Assembly (NCBI GenBank): GCA_947631475.1
Contig: CANRLI010000003.1
Coordinates: 1 to 42,635, forward strand
Length of the DNA stretch: 42,635 nt
Direction of reading: 5' to 3'
From: an uncultured Bacilli bacterium
Lineage (GTDB): Bacteria; Bacillota_I; Bacilli_A; RF39; UBA660
Part shown: in pieces, positions 17,495 to 28,300 of the stretch
How the letters are laid out: the number at the start of each line of letters is the position of its first letter
Numbering within the stretch: the stretch's first letter is position 1
Program-made: the position numbers and the translations under genes
Notes under the pieces: generated by a model
What the model was told of the DNA's origin: nothing
Databases searched by the model: none
The model's input: the letters and a program-made list of their open reading frames with translations, nothing else

Positions 17495-17842
17495 ATGGAA
17501 GAACTATTTATAATGGCTGAAGAAGAAATGAAGTTATTGAAGCAACCTTATGTGGGGACTGAACATTTTTTATTGGCATATTTAAAAAAGAATCCATCTA
17601 TTATGACAATTTCTTATAACACATTTAAAAATTATTTAATAGAAATTATTGGTAGTTCTTATAAAACAAGTGATTACATATTATATACGCCTATCTTAAG
17701 AAGTATTAGAACAAATAAGGATAATGCTAAGGAAGCGGTTTTAGAAATATTAAGTAATACTGATAGTATTGCTTATAATATTTTACTTAGTAAAGGGGTT
17801 AATATTGAAAAGTTATATAATGAAATAAATACTAATGGTTAG
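17495..17842 (+). CDS. Stand-alone Clp N-terminal (Clp-N) domain protein without AAA+ module
   Basis: MEELFIMAEEEMKLLKQPYVGTEHFLLAYLKKN resembles the Clp-N repeat (VGTEHLLLALL). Second half-repeat AKEAVLEILSNTDSIAYNILLSKGVNIEKLYNEI, then stop. Confidence 0.75.
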   Translation: MEELFIMAEEEMKLLKQPYVGTEHFLLAYLKKNPSIMTISYNTFKNYLIEIIGSSYKTSDYILYTPILRSIRTNKDNAKEAVLEILSNTDSIAYNILLSKGVNIEKLYNEINTNG

Positions 17843-17907
17843 TATTTTTTTATTGAGTAAAATGTGTTAAAATAAAAGCACTTAGATTTATGAAAGGTGG
17901 GATAGTT

Positions 17908-19218
17908 ATGAGAATTTATAATTCTTTGACGGATAAGGTAGAAGAATTTGTACCTATTAATGAGGGTAAGGTATCAATGTATGTTTGTGGACCTACAGTA
18001 TACAATTATGTTCATATCGGCAATATGCGTCCAGTATTAACTTTTGACATGGTTTATAATTATTTAAAATACTTAGGTTATGATGTTACATATGCATCTA
18101 ATTTTACTGACGTTAATCCAAAAATTATTATGGCAGCTTCAGAATTAGGTATTACTGAAAGAGAAGTTGCTGATAGGTTTATTAAAGCTTATTTTGATGA
18201 TTTGGAGTCTTATAACTGTTCCCAAATTGATTATCGTCCTCGAGTAATTGAACATATGGACCATATATATGACTTTATTCAGAAGTTAATTGATAAAGAC
18301 ATGGCTTATGAAGTTGATGGTGATGTTTATTTTAGAGTTAATAAAATTAACGATTATGGGGTATTATCTAATCAAAATAGGGAAGAATTAATGAGTGGTG
18401 CTAGAGTTGAAGTTGATGAGAAAAAAGACAATCCTTTAGATTTTGCCCTATGGCGTAAAACAAGTGAAGGTGAACAGTTTGATTCTCCATGGGGTAAGGG
18501 TATTCCAGGATGGCATACAGAGTGTGTCGTAATGATTAATAGTCTTTTTGGGGAAAAAATAGATATTCATGGTGGAGGAGTAGATTTGAAGTTTCCCCAT
18601 CATGAAAATGAAATTGCTCAGAGTATGGCTCTAAATAGTACCCATTTGGCTAATTACTGGATGCACAATGGCCATATTAATGTTAATGGTGAAAAGATGA
18701 GTAAGTCTTTAGGAAACTTTGTTTTAGCAAAAGACTTAATTAAATTACATAGCCCTAATGTTATTAAATTAGCTTTATTTAAAACTCATTATCGTTTACC
18801 TCTTAATTTAACTGATGATTTATTTAATGAAGCAACTATAATAGATAAAAAAATATATGATGCTTTAAAGCAGGCAAATTTAAAAATTCAAATAGAAAAT
18901 TTGCAAGTAGGTAAAACTACACAAGATGAAAATATTAATAAGATAATGGATGAAGATTTTAATACTCCTAATTTAGTTACTTATTTAACTGATTTGGTTA
19001 AAGAATTAAATAGTGCGTTAAGAGGTAATGGCAATATTGAAGAATCATACGATAAAATATTTTTAATTAATAATATATTGGGTTTAAAATATGAGTTGCC
19101 AGTTATGAGTGAAGATGATAAAGAAATTTATAATAAATGGCTTAGTTGTCGAGAAAATAAAGATTTTGAACAAGCTGATCGCTTAAGAGTTGTATTAGCC
19201 GAAAAAAATATAATTTAG
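17908..19218 (+). CDS. cysS: Cysteine--tRNA ligase
   Basis: MRIYNSLTDKVEEF...MYVCGPTVYNYVHIGNMRPVLTFD; GWHTECVVMI; HHENEIAQS; KMSKSLGNF. RBS gaaaggtggg before the ATG at 17908. Confidence 0.97.
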   Translation: MRIYNSLTDKVEEFVPINEGKVSMYVCGPTVYNYVHIGNMRPVLTFDMVYNYLKYLGYDVTYASNFTDVNPKIIMAASELGITEREVADRFIKAYFDDLESYNCSQIDYRPRVIEHMDHIYDFIQKLIDKDMAYEVDGDVYFRVNKINDYGVLSNQNREELMSGARVEVDEKKDNPLDFALWRKTSEGEQFDSPWGKGIPGWHTECVVMINSLFGEKIDIHGGGVDLKFPHHENEIAQSMALNSTHLANYWMHNGHINVNGEKMSKSLGNFVLAKDLIKLHSPNVIKLALFKTHYRLPLNLTDDLFNEATIIDKKIYDALKQANLKIQIENLQVGKTTQDENINKIMDEDFNTPNLVTYLTDLVKELNSALRGNGNIEESYDKIFLINNILGLKYELPVMSEDDKEIYNKWLSCRENKDFEQADRLRVVLAEKNII

Positions 19219-19230
19219 AGGTGAAATTAT

Positions 19231-19899
19231 TTGGAAAATATAGTTTTATACTTATTAGCTTTAGTAATACCAACAATCGCAAGCATTAATATTAATACTT
19301 GTTATGCCAAATATAAAAGTATAAGTAATAAGAAAAAATTAAGTGGATTTGAAGCGGCTAGAAAAATTTTAGATGAAAATGGTTTAAAAGATATGTATGT
19401 TGTTGAAGTTAAAGGTAATTTAACGGATCATTATGATCCAACTCAAAAAGTTGTTAGACTATCATCCGATGTTTTTCATGGCGAAACCATCGCCGCCGTT
19501 GCTGTCGCAGCTCATGAGTGTGGTCATGCTATTCAAGATAAAGAAAATTATGCTTGGATGAAATTTAGGTCAACGATTTATCCAATAATTAATTTTGGCA
19601 CAAATATGGCTTATATTTTATTAATTGTGAGTTTGTTATTACAAATTGTTGATTTCTTAATGATTGCAGTAGTAATGATCTTCTTAAGTTTAATTTTTCA
19701 ACTTGTTACATTACCTGTTGAATTTGACGCTAGTAAAAGAGCTTTAAAGTGCTTGAAAACTTACGACTTAGTTAGTGAAGATGAACACGAAGGTAGTGAA
19801 AAAGTTTTAAAAGCAGCAGCTTTAACATATGTAGCTGCGGTCTTATCTTCAATTCTTAACTTGATTAGATTACTTAGTATTTCTTCAAGAGATAACTAA
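19231..19899 (+). CDS. YugP-like neutral zinc metallopeptidase, membrane protein
   Basis: VAAHECGHAIQDKENYAWMKFRS with HExxH; LPVEFDASKRALKCL; TTG start after gaggtg RBS. Confidence 0.88.
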   Translation: MENIVLYLLALVIPTIASININTCYAKYKSISNKKKLSGFEAARKILDENGLKDMYVVEVKGNLTDHYDPTQKVVRLSSDVFHGETIAAVAVAAHECGHAIQDKENYAWMKFRSTIYPIINFGTNMAYILLIVSLLLQIVDFLMIAVVMIFLSLIFQLVTLPVEFDASKRALKCLKTYDLVSEDEHEGSEKVLKAAALTYVAAVLSSILNLIRLLSISSRDN

Positions 19900-19906
19900 T
19901 AATGAT

Positions 19907-19968
19907 TAAAAAGATGATTAAATAAAAATGATGTGTAAATAATTTTTAAATTTAATCATCTTTTTTTT
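19907..19968 (+). terminator. Terminator AAAGATGATTAAAT...ATTTAATCATCTTT-T run
   Basis: 14-bp perfect stem with long loop followed by T run. Confidence 0.75.
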
Positions 19969-20009
19969 AGGAAATGGTATAATAAAAATGTATAGTAGAG
20001 GTGGCAATA

Positions 20010-20972
20010 ATGAATATAATTGGAAGAAAGTCTAAAGATACATCTGCTAATTATTTTTATGGCGTAAATGTTAATGATCAGGAAGCGGTTAGACAAGAAT
20101 ATAATCGTTTACGAAAAAAGCATAGAAATATAACGATTTTAGTTATTATTGTATTAATCTTATTGAGTTTAATAATTGTCGATTTTTACCGTGTTAATTA
20201 TTATCAGGCTAAACCTCTTTTTGCAATTCAAAAGAAAGTGGAAAAAGGAACTTTATTTAATGGTATAGGGTATAAAGTTTTGTATTGTCAAAGTGGTGAA
20301 CGATATATTGGATCAGTTTTATATAAAAGTTGTGATGAATTTGATGAAAGAACATTTGCTAATATTGTTTATGAAAAAGTAATTGATTATTCTGTTAAGA
20401 ATAAAACTTTAAACAGAGAAGAAGTAGATCAATTTTTGATTAATAATGTTATTTTTGATGAAGAAAATGATGAAGGTGGTGCTGATTATCTAGCTGATAT
20501 ATCATTTACTTGTAAGGATGGTAGTGATAAATGTTTTAAAACAGCTAAAGAATATTATGATCCACTAAATATAAAAATATATATTAGATTAAATAAATAT
20601 AATGAAGTTTATGCTATGATTCCGTTTAAAACGAGTGGGGTTTATTATGATTCTTTAAAGGAAAAGTATTCTGAAAAAATCAAAGAATATTTAAAAGCTA
20701 ATAATTTACTTGTTGAAGATAATTTAAGATATACTAATATTAATATTATGGAAAATCATGGTAAGTATAAATTTAGAAATAATTCTTACGCTGATTCTTA
20801 TTTGGTGGAAATTAATTATATGTGTGTTGATAATTCTAATACTTGTATTACGGCAGTTGGGGATACAGATTTAGTAGGAGATTATGCAAACTTATCATTT
20901 TATATGTCAATGTTTTTAGATGAAAATGATAATATAGTATTAATGGGACCTAAAGAATATTTTGAAATTTAG
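20010..20972 (+). CDS. Single-pass membrane protein, unknown function
   Basis: ATG at 20010 preceded by agaggtgg RBS; TM ITILVIIVLILLSLIIVDFY; Cys-containing ectodomain. Confidence 0.55.
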   Translation: MNIIGRKSKDTSANYFYGVNVNDQEAVRQEYNRLRKKHRNITILVIIVLILLSLIIVDFYRVNYYQAKPLFAIQKKVEKGTLFNGIGYKVLYCQSGERYIGSVLYKSCDEFDERTFANIVYEKVIDYSVKNKTLNREEVDQFLINNVIFDEENDEGGADYLADISFTCKDGSDKCFKTAKEYYDPLNIKIYIRLNKYNEVYAMIPFKTSGVYYDSLKEKYSEKIKEYLKANNLLVEDNLRYTNINIMENHGKYKFRNNSYADSYLVEINYMCVDNSNTCITAVGDTDLVGDYANLSFYMSMFLDENDNIVLMGPKEYFEI

Positions 20973-20995
20973 TTTAGATAGAAAGAGCTGATATT

Positions 20996-22237
20996 ATGGT
21001 TTTTGTAGATAATTTATCAAAAGATGAATACATAGATTTTTTTAATAGATTTCCATATAGCCATTTTTTGCAGTCTTATGCCTGGGGAGAAGCTATAAAA
21101 GAAACAAGAGGTAAAATACCTTGTTATGTGGGCCTTAAAAATGATAAAGGTGATATTGTAGCGGCGGCATTACTTTTGAAAAAAACAATGCCTTTTGGGC
21201 TATGTTACTATTATTGCTCAAGGGGTTACTTAATTGATTTTAAAGATAAAGAATTGGTTAAAATTTTTACTGAGGAAATGAAAAAATATTTAAAAAGAAC
21301 TAATGGTATTTATGTAAAAATCAATCCCGAAATTATGTATCAAGAAATAGATAAAGATGGCAACAGGATAGAAAAGGGCAAAAATAATATTGATATTTAT
21401 AACAATTTATTAAGTTTAGGATATAAACATAAAGGTTTTGTTAAACTATATGAAAATAATGAACCTCGATATACCTTTAGAAGATATTTTGAACAATATC
21501 ATAATATGGATGAAATAAAAGAAAGTATCTTTAAAACTTTTATGCAAACAGTACATCGAAGTTATTCTTATAATTTAAGGATTAACTTTGATAGTGATGT
21601 TGAACATTTTTTTGAATTAAATAAGGCCAATGCTGCTAAAGATGGATTTATACAATATTCTGATGATTTCTATAAAGCTTTATATAAGTATGGTAAAAAA
21701 TATGGAAATGTTTTAGTTTTTGATGTTTCTGTTAATGGTCAAAGGTTATATAAAGATACTAAAGATGCTTTGGATAAAATAAATGATGATTTTCAAAAAG
21801 GATTAATAACTAAGAAACAAAAACCAGATGCTTTAGATAAGGTTAAACGATTAGAAAAAGAATTAGAAATGTTTGAACCTTATAAAAATGAGGGGGATAT
21901 GGTTATATGTTCTTTGATTAATGGTATTGCCAATGATATGATGTGGACAATGTATATAGGCAATAATAAATTGGGAGAAGATTTATTTGCTGTTAATAGA
22001 ATTTATTATGAAACAATTCAATATTGTTTTGAACATCATTATCGTTTTTTAGATTTATATGGAACGGTAGGAGATCCTAATACCACATTTAAAAATTTAG
22101 GTGGCTTACATGCTTATAAGAAAAAATATGGTGATACTTATATAGAATTCATAGGAGAATTTGATTTAGTAAATAAGCCAATATGGTATGCTATTTTACC
22201 GGGATTATTAAAAATTTATCGATCATTAAAAAAATAG
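20996..22237 (+). CDS. FemA/FemB/MurM-like peptidoglycan-bridge aminoacyltransferase
   Basis: FPYSHFLQSYAWGEAIKETRG, ...NGIANDMMWTMYIGNNKLGEDLFAVNRIYYETIQYCFEHHYRFLDLYGTVGDP...GGLHAYKKKYGDTYIEFIGEFDLV. Confidence 0.92.
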   Translation: MVFVDNLSKDEYIDFFNRFPYSHFLQSYAWGEAIKETRGKIPCYVGLKNDKGDIVAAALLLKKTMPFGLCYYYCSRGYLIDFKDKELVKIFTEEMKKYLKRTNGIYVKINPEIMYQEIDKDGNRIEKGKNNIDIYNNLLSLGYKHKGFVKLYENNEPRYTFRRYFEQYHNMDEIKESIFKTFMQTVHRSYSYNLRINFDSDVEHFFELNKANAAKDGFIQYSDDFYKALYKYGKKYGNVLVFDVSVNGQRLYKDTKDALDKINDDFQKGLITKKQKPDALDKVKRLEKELEMFEPYKNEGDMVICSLINGIANDMMWTMYIGNNKLGEDLFAVNRIYYETIQYCFEHHYRFLDLYGTVGDPNTTFKNLGGLHAYKKKYGDTYIEFIGEFDLVNKPIWYAILPGLLKIYRSLKK

Positions 22238-22260
22238 AGTTAATCATGTATTTTGGGTAA

Positions 22261-22295
22261 AAAATTTGGGTTTATCAATGCCCAAATTTTTTTTT
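22261..22295 (+). terminator. Strong terminator AAAATTTGGG-N10-CCCAAATTTT-T5
   Basis: 10-bp perfect stem and T run, isolating the femAB-like gene from the giant gene. Confidence 0.85.
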
Positions 22296-22386
22296 GATTT
22301 TTTTAGGAAAGATAACGCAAAATTTGTTGAATTTATGCATATGATTTATTATAATATCTATGTGTTATGAAGTGTGGGAGGTTTTT

Positions 22387-25300
22387 ATGAAAAGCAGTAA
22401 AATAATTCTAAACTTTATTGTTATTTTGCTATCTTTTTGGATGGTAAATGTTAATGCAGAAAGTTTAGTAAATAAGAGTAGTTATAGTGTGAAGAAAGGA
22501 GAAGAAATAACAGTTTTTGTTGATTTGGATCCAAACAATAATAATAAATATAACTATTCAGCTTTATTAAGTTACGATAATAATGTTTTAGAGATACTTA
22601 ATGAAGATAGTTTTATAAATGATAACGGAGGAGCTAATAGTCTTAGTGAAGTTAGTTATGAAAAGGATAGTCATAAATATGTTTTAGTAACAACGGAAGA
22701 TAGTTTAACAAAAGACGTTATTGAAATTAAATTTAAGGCTAAGGACGATATAAAAATTGATAAGACAGAGATTAGCTTTACTAATATTATTTCTAAGGCC
22801 AATGATCAAGAAAAGAAATTAGAAGATATCAAATTTGATGTGATGATTACGGACGCTTCTAAAGGCAATATGACATTAGTAATAGTTGTAGGAGTTTTAG
22901 CTTTATTATCTTGTTTAGCTTTAGTAGTATATAATATTAAATGTGCACATTCTAAGAAAGTAGTTACTAATAGAAAAAAAGTAAATACTATTTTAGGGGT
23001 TTTATTAGTAGTATTTGTTTTAGGCGATGTAATTACTTTAATTATTAAAAATAATTATAAAGAAGAAATCGTCAATTATGATTTAGATATTATAAATGGG
23101 GTTTCTAAAGATGATGTTCAAAATGACGATAATTCAGATGATAAAACAAGCAATGATAGTAATGTCGACAAAAATAAGCCTGAAACTAATGAAGATATTA
23201 CAACAGGTGGAAATGTAAATGAGGAAGTAGTTGATCCACAATTACCTAGTAATAAACTAACAGCTAAAATTGTTAGTGTTTTAGCAAGTACTTACTATCC
23301 TCATAAAGGCGAAACGATAGAGTTATTAATTGATGTGGCTGACGTGAGTGAATTAGTTCAGTCAGTAATTATTAATGGTAAAGAATACCTTGTCGCCCAA
23401 CACGATGATGGGAAATATGCAATTCAATATCAGGTAAAAGATAGCAGTGGCATAGAAAAACTTACTATTTCTGAATTATGTTTGGCAAATAGCAAGGCTA
23501 AAATATTTTATGAAACAAGCTTAGATGTTTTAAAAGAAAAACCAGTAATTAATGATTTTAAATATAGTGATAGTGAATTAATACCTTTTTTAAGTTTTAA
23601 TGTTGTGGGTAATGATTCTTTTGTTAAAGGAAACTTAATCCTTACTGATCAAGAAGGTAAAACAGTTTTAACAAAAGATGTATCTCTTGGCGATAATAAA
23701 ATTGAATTTGCTGAGTTAAAAAATGGTAATTATAATGTTCAAATTGACGTAACTTATGATCTTGATTCTGATGAATTAAATTATTTTACAGATGAACAAA
23801 ACGAAGGTAAAGACGTTTTAATTGATGAAAAATTAGATATTATTGTTGACTATGATTTAGTATTTAAAGATGCTAAATTAGTTATTGTTGATTCTGATGG
23901 TAAAAATGTTACTCTTGAATTTGTAAGCACTAATGTATCAAAATATAATGTTTCTAAGGTAATAATTAATGATGTTGTATATCCTGTTATTCAAGATAAT
24001 GATAAATTTACGGTAGTAGTTCCATTAGATGGAACTGATAAAAAGAATCTTCATATGAGTGGAGTTGTTCTTGAAAATAATAAAACTATTACCGATGGTG
24101 TTGATGCAACATTTGTTATTTTTAAAGAAAAGCCATCTGTTAAAGATGTAAATATTCAGGTTAATGAAGAAGACGGTAAAGTAAATGTTACTTATGATAT
24201 TGTTGATAATGATAAAGTAACTAGTAAACAGTATGCTATTTTAAAAGACCAAAATGGTAATATTTTAGATCGTCAAGAATTATCAGCTCTTGCCACTGAA
24301 GTTACATTTAATAATGTTAATAAAGCTGGTAAATACAATGTTGAAATAATGGCTGATTATGATGCTGTTGATGGTCAAACTCATAGTAATGAATTAATTG
24401 GTAGTAAAGAATTTGAAATTGCTTTAAAACTAGAAGTACTTGGTGTTGAAGTTGAACCTTATCCTTTAAAAAAGACAGACATTGTAGTTAAATATATTGT
24501 TCAAACAAATGCTCAAGAAGCTATTACAAGTTTCACAGTTAATGGTCAAGAATATGCATCTTCATTACCAGAAGGTAATAAGTATATGATTACGATACCT
24601 GGATATGATGAAGCTGGTCTTAAAGATATCAATTTAACTAGTGTTAAAGTTGGAACGACAAGTGTTGAAACAGCTGTAAGTGTTCAAGTTGATGTATTAA
24701 AAGATGTTCCAACTATAGATTCACCAATATTTGATGATGAAAAAGAAGTACCAACTTTGTCATTTAACTTAAATGATGCTGATGAGGCATTTGTAAGTGG
24801 TAAAATTACTATTACTAATAGTTTGGGAGTAGAAGTAAATACTATTACCATTAATAAGAATAGTAGTATTTATGAGATACCAAATTTGAAAGAAAATGAA
24901 ATTTATAATTATGTAATTCAAGTAACTTATGATTTAGATACTGATAAATTAAGTGTAACTGATGATCAAAACGAGTATACAAATAACTTAATTAATGGCA
25001 TTATTGAAGTTGTTCATGATTATAACTTTGAATTTGATGATTTACATATTGTTAATGTTAATAAAAATGAACAAAAGGTGACTCTTCAGTTTACAAGTAC
25101 AAATGGAACAGTCTTTGGAATAGATAGGGTTACTATTAATGGAACTGATTATCCAGTAGTTAAAGATGGTAATATTTATACTGTTGAAGTGACACTAGAT
25201 AATACAGATGAAACAACTTTAAATTTATCTAATGTTGTCTTAAAAAATGGTCATTCTTTTGAAATAACTGAAAATAATACAGTGACTGTATTTAAAAAAG

Positions 25301-28300
25301 CGCCAACGGTAAGTGATTTGATTATTAATAATGATCAAGCTAATTCATTGGCAGCAACATTTAAATTATTTGATGAGTCTAAAACAGTTACTAAACTAGT
25401 TGTGCAATTAAGAGATAGTTTAGGTAATGTTATTGAAACTAAAGAGCTTGACTTAAGTGCTCGTGACGTTTTATTTACTGATTTAGAAGTAGGAGAATAT
25501 CAAATAGTTATCATTGCTGATTATGATTTAGTAGATGGTAATGTTTATACTGCCCAAGTTTTAGCTAATGATAAATTACATGTCAAAATTATATTAGATA
25601 CTTTAAGTTCTAACATAAATAATAAATATAATAATCATCGAAATGCTTTAAATAGTAATAAGGATGAAGCTAAAAAAGCAATTTTAACTTATGTTATTAA
25701 AGCTAATACTAAAGAAGATGTTAAAGCCTTAGTTATTAATGGCCAAGAATATAATGTTGTAAAATTAGAAGATAATAAGTATCAAGTAACATATATTGTT
25801 CAAGAAAATGCTGGTAAAGAAACAATTAAGGTTGAAAAAATTATTTACGAGAGCGAAGAATATACGATTAATCAAACTAGTGATAATATTAAGCCAACCG
25901 TTGAAGTTGAAGTCTTAAAAAGAAGACCATATACGTCTAATTATATGTCAATCTCTAATTTTAAAGAGCATACTATGACCTTTAAATTTGATTTAAATGA
26001 TCCAGATGGAGCATTAGTTAAAGATGAGAATGGAAACTTAATTAATGCTTATGCTACATTTGCCGGCTTTAAAGATAAAGATGGTAAGAATCCTGAAATT
26101 AAGCTTGGGGCTAATGAAGTAACATTTGTAAATGTAGCTGAATATACAGCTAGAAGATTCCAACCAACGGCAACATTTGATTTAGATACTATAGTTGGTG
26201 AAGATAATTACTATGAACATGAAAATATAACTAGTATTATTGCAATGTTAATTCCTGCAACACAGATAAATGTTCATGATATTAAAACATATAATGATAA
26301 TCAAGAAACTAAGTATTTTAGTAAAGGTGAAGAAGTTAAAGTAACTTTTGAAGCTAGTTCTATTTTCGAAGATGACAATGGAACTAAGTCATACTATTAT
26401 CCTAGTAAAGTAGTAGTTAATGGTAATGAGTATGAAGTTACTAAAAATGGTAATTTTTATACCTTTGTCTTACCTGGGTATACTGAAGCTGGTCAACAAG
26501 AAATAGTTATTAATGATGTTATTCTAAATAATAGTGAAGAAGTAGTTTTAACCGAAAATAATAATGTAACCATTAGTATTTTAAAAGATGAAGTTTCTAT
26601 TACAGATTTCGTTTATAGAGAAGATGATGATGATGCAGAATCGACAGATGTTACAGTTAGTTTTAACGTTAGTGATGTAGATGGAGCTTTAACAGATAGT
26701 AAAATTATTATTACAGATTTAAACGGAAATGAAATAACTCCAAGTACTACTACTATTAAAGATGGAGTAAACACGGTTATATTTAGAGGTGTTTCTAAAA
26801 ATACATATATATTTAAAATTATGGCTTCTTATAATCGTGGTTCTTTAGATGATAAGGAAAATGTAGTTACTGAGGCTGAATTATTAAAACAAGAAATTAA
26901 AGTTCTTAGAAAATCTGACTATAAGATAACTGTCAAAGACTTGTCTTTAATGGGCTTTGATAAGGAAAATAAATTGGCAACATTAAGATTTGTTTTAACT
27001 AATGAATCTGATTATATGTTAACTTCGGTTATGATTAATGGACAAAAATATAATGTTAGACCAGAACAAATTGATTTGGATAGCCAAAATAAAGAAGCTG
27101 CTTATTTAGTAGATATTGAAATATCTGATGATAGTAGATATGAAGTAGTTTTAGAGAAGGTAACTTTGGAAAATGCTAAAGACTTTACTGTTAATGAAAG
27201 TTTAGTATTATTTAAAAATAAACCAGTAATTGATAATTTAGTTTTAACTTATAATGAAGGTGGCCAACTAAAAGGGACATTCAATGTTATAGATGATGAT
27301 GAGACACTAAGTAGTTTATCTGCTGTTTTAAAAGAAACTTTAACTGGTAATGTATTAGAAAAGAAAAATTTGGCTATTACAGATAGAGAAGTGGCCTTTT
27401 CTGTTGCTAATGCTAAAGAATATACAATTGAAATTGTGGCTAGTTATGATTTATTAGATGGTGAAAGCCATCAAGATGAAGTTTTAGTATTTGATAGTTT
27501 AGTTGTTGAACCATCAGTTGAGATAACTTTGAATAATGTTTCTAAAAAGTATCCTAATAAAGGAGAAACAATTGATTTAACCTATAATATAAAATCAAAT
27601 ACTAATGAACAGGTTACAAGCGTGGTAATAGATAACATTGTTTATAATGTTGAATATGTTACGATGGGTGTTTATAAATTATCTTATACTGTACCTAATG
27701 AGGCTGGTATTGTTAGTTTAAATTTGACTAAAGTTAATTTTGTAAATGAAGTGGCAGATTTAGCAGACAAACCTTTTACTACGAAGGTCGATGTTCTAAA
27801 AACAATTCCATCTATTAATTCCTTTACTTCTTTAGATAGAATTGAATCTCAACAAGTACAATTTAGCTTCAATGTAAATGATCCTGATAATGCTTTAGTA
27901 TCTGGTAATATTTGTATAAATGATACATGTAATAATGTTGGACCTGGTAGAAATACACCAATATTTAATGTTCAACCAAATGTTTCTTTAATGGTTGTTA
28001 TAAATATTGATTATGATTTAGATACCGACTTATTAAATGAAGATGGAGAAGATGAAAATAATTCAACTGTATCATTCTCTCAAGAATATAAATTATTAGA
28101 GGATTACGAAGTAAATGTTCTTAATTTAACAACATTTAACAAAAATGCCCAAGCAACTAAATATTTTGCTAAAAATGAAGAGATACAATTAAGATTTAAT
28201 AGTACTAATGCGGCTGCTTTAAATATCAAAAGTGTGGTAATAGATGATCTTTTAGATGAAGCAGATGGCCAATTATATGATGTAGTAAGAGTTCTTAAAA

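Noticed and set aside
17843-17907. T-box riboswitch upstream of cysS (or of lysS at 14395-14443)
   Set aside because: Leader regions are far too short and lack a T-box (TGGNACCGCG-like) sequence.
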